A DNA stretch of 64,000 nt from Gemmatimonas groenlandica. GTDB taxonomy: Bacteria; Gemmatimonadota; Gemmatimonadetes; Gemmatimonadales; Gemmatimonadaceae. The stretch is from NCBI RefSeq assembly GCF_013004105.1, contig NZ_CP053085.1:2232001-2296000 (forward strand). The letters are read 5' to 3'. Under the pieces are notes generated by a model. The model saw only the letters and a program-made list of their open reading frames with translations. It was not told the origin of the DNA and did no database searches. The translations under genes were made by a program, and so were the position numbers. This document shows positions 63,828-64,000 of this stretch, piece after piece (positions within the stretch are counted from its first letter, which is position 1; every line of letters starts with the position of its first letter).

Positions 63828-64000
63828 ATGGCTCGACGCGTCGCCATCATCGGCACCGGCTGGGTAGGATCGAGCGTCGCCATTTCCACGCTGCAGCTGG
63901 GCGTGGCCGACGAGCTCCTGCTGTACGATGCGCGCACCGAGGTCGCCGAGGGGGAGGCGATGGATCTCGCGCAGGGGAGTTCGTTCTATCCGGGCGCCAC
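63828..64000 (+). CDS. L-lactate/malate dehydrogenase, N-terminal fragment (window edge)
   Basis: The first 57 residues of an NAD-dependent LDH/MDH-family enzyme: MARRVAIIGTGWVGSSVA with the Rossmann G-x-G-x-x-G, then LLLYDARTEVAEGEAMDLAQ, the usual adenine-binding acidic strand and the MDL(A)xG element. Lactate and malate dehydrogenases cannot be told apart without the substrate loop, which lies beyond the window. A spacing of 37 bases from the hydrolase stop leaves co-transcription possible. Confidence 0.82.
   Translation, partial: MARRVAIIGTGWVGSSVAISTLQLGVADELLLYDARTEVAEGEAMDLAQGSSFYPGA

Noticed and set aside
1-64000. tRNA, rRNA or riboswitch structures
   Set aside because: I saw no cloverleaf, rRNA-like stretch or known aptamer core by eye; a covariance-model search would decide.

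Overview
The window is GC-rich, gene-dense DNA from a Gram-negative bacterium. It encodes outer-membrane and envelope proteins: an OmpA-type protein, an alginate-export-type porin, a TolC/HlyD/RND pump, phosphatidylserine decarboxylase and many secreted proteins. The large secreted beta-propeller proteins, the propeller-amidohydrolase proteins and the TonB-plug proteins without barrels resemble what I know from Gemmatimonadota (Gemmatimonas-like soil bacteria). That assignment is inference, because no rRNA or other phylogenetic marker is present. I saw no tRNA, rRNA, CRISPR array, transposase or phage gene, and no stretch over 300 bases lacks a gene.

1-15.7 kb holds an aerobic phenylacetate degradation region. 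Two minus-strand operons, paaGHIJYZ (paaZ runs off the left edge) and paaABCD, flank a fused 2-oxoacid dehydrogenase E1 gene and an OmpA-like protein on the plus strand. A crotonase (possible PaaF), an alpha/beta hydrolase and a membrane zinc-ribbon protein lie divergently from paaA. Together they cover ring epoxidation (PaaABCD), isomerisation (PaaG), ring opening and aldehyde oxidation (PaaZ), beta-oxidation (PaaF/H/J) and thioester rescue (PaaI). The reductase PaaE and the ligase PaaK are not in the window.

15.7-32.3 kb is mostly envelope genes: a secreted Asp-box propeller protein, an alpha/beta-hydrolase-fold protein with no nucleophile, a GH3 (NagZ-like) hydrolase, a porin, a barrel-less TonB plug protein, a TetR-type regulator, a lipoprotein, a lytic transglycosylase with a DUF350-like partner, an internally duplicated secreted protein with a VOC-family protein, and two overlapping propeller genes.

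32.3-41.4 kb is one minus-strand array of seven genes: secreted YVTN propeller, TolC, HlyD adaptor, RND pump, PepSY protein, response regulator and histidine kinase. It looks like a self-regulated efflux and envelope-sensing operon.

41.5-64 kb contains an amidase, a flavin-reductase-fold stress protein, a propeller-amidohydrolase, a split PAS/soluble chemoreceptor pair, a D-aminoacylase-type enzyme overlapping a three-part propeller-amidohydrolase-beta-lactamase gene, an esterase, a duplicated pair of secreted regulatory-domain/TonB_C-like proteins, phosphatidylserine decarboxylase, a YfhO-type membrane protein, an alpha/beta hydrolase and the start of a lactate/malate dehydrogenase gene. Large hairpins lie between several convergent gene pairs.
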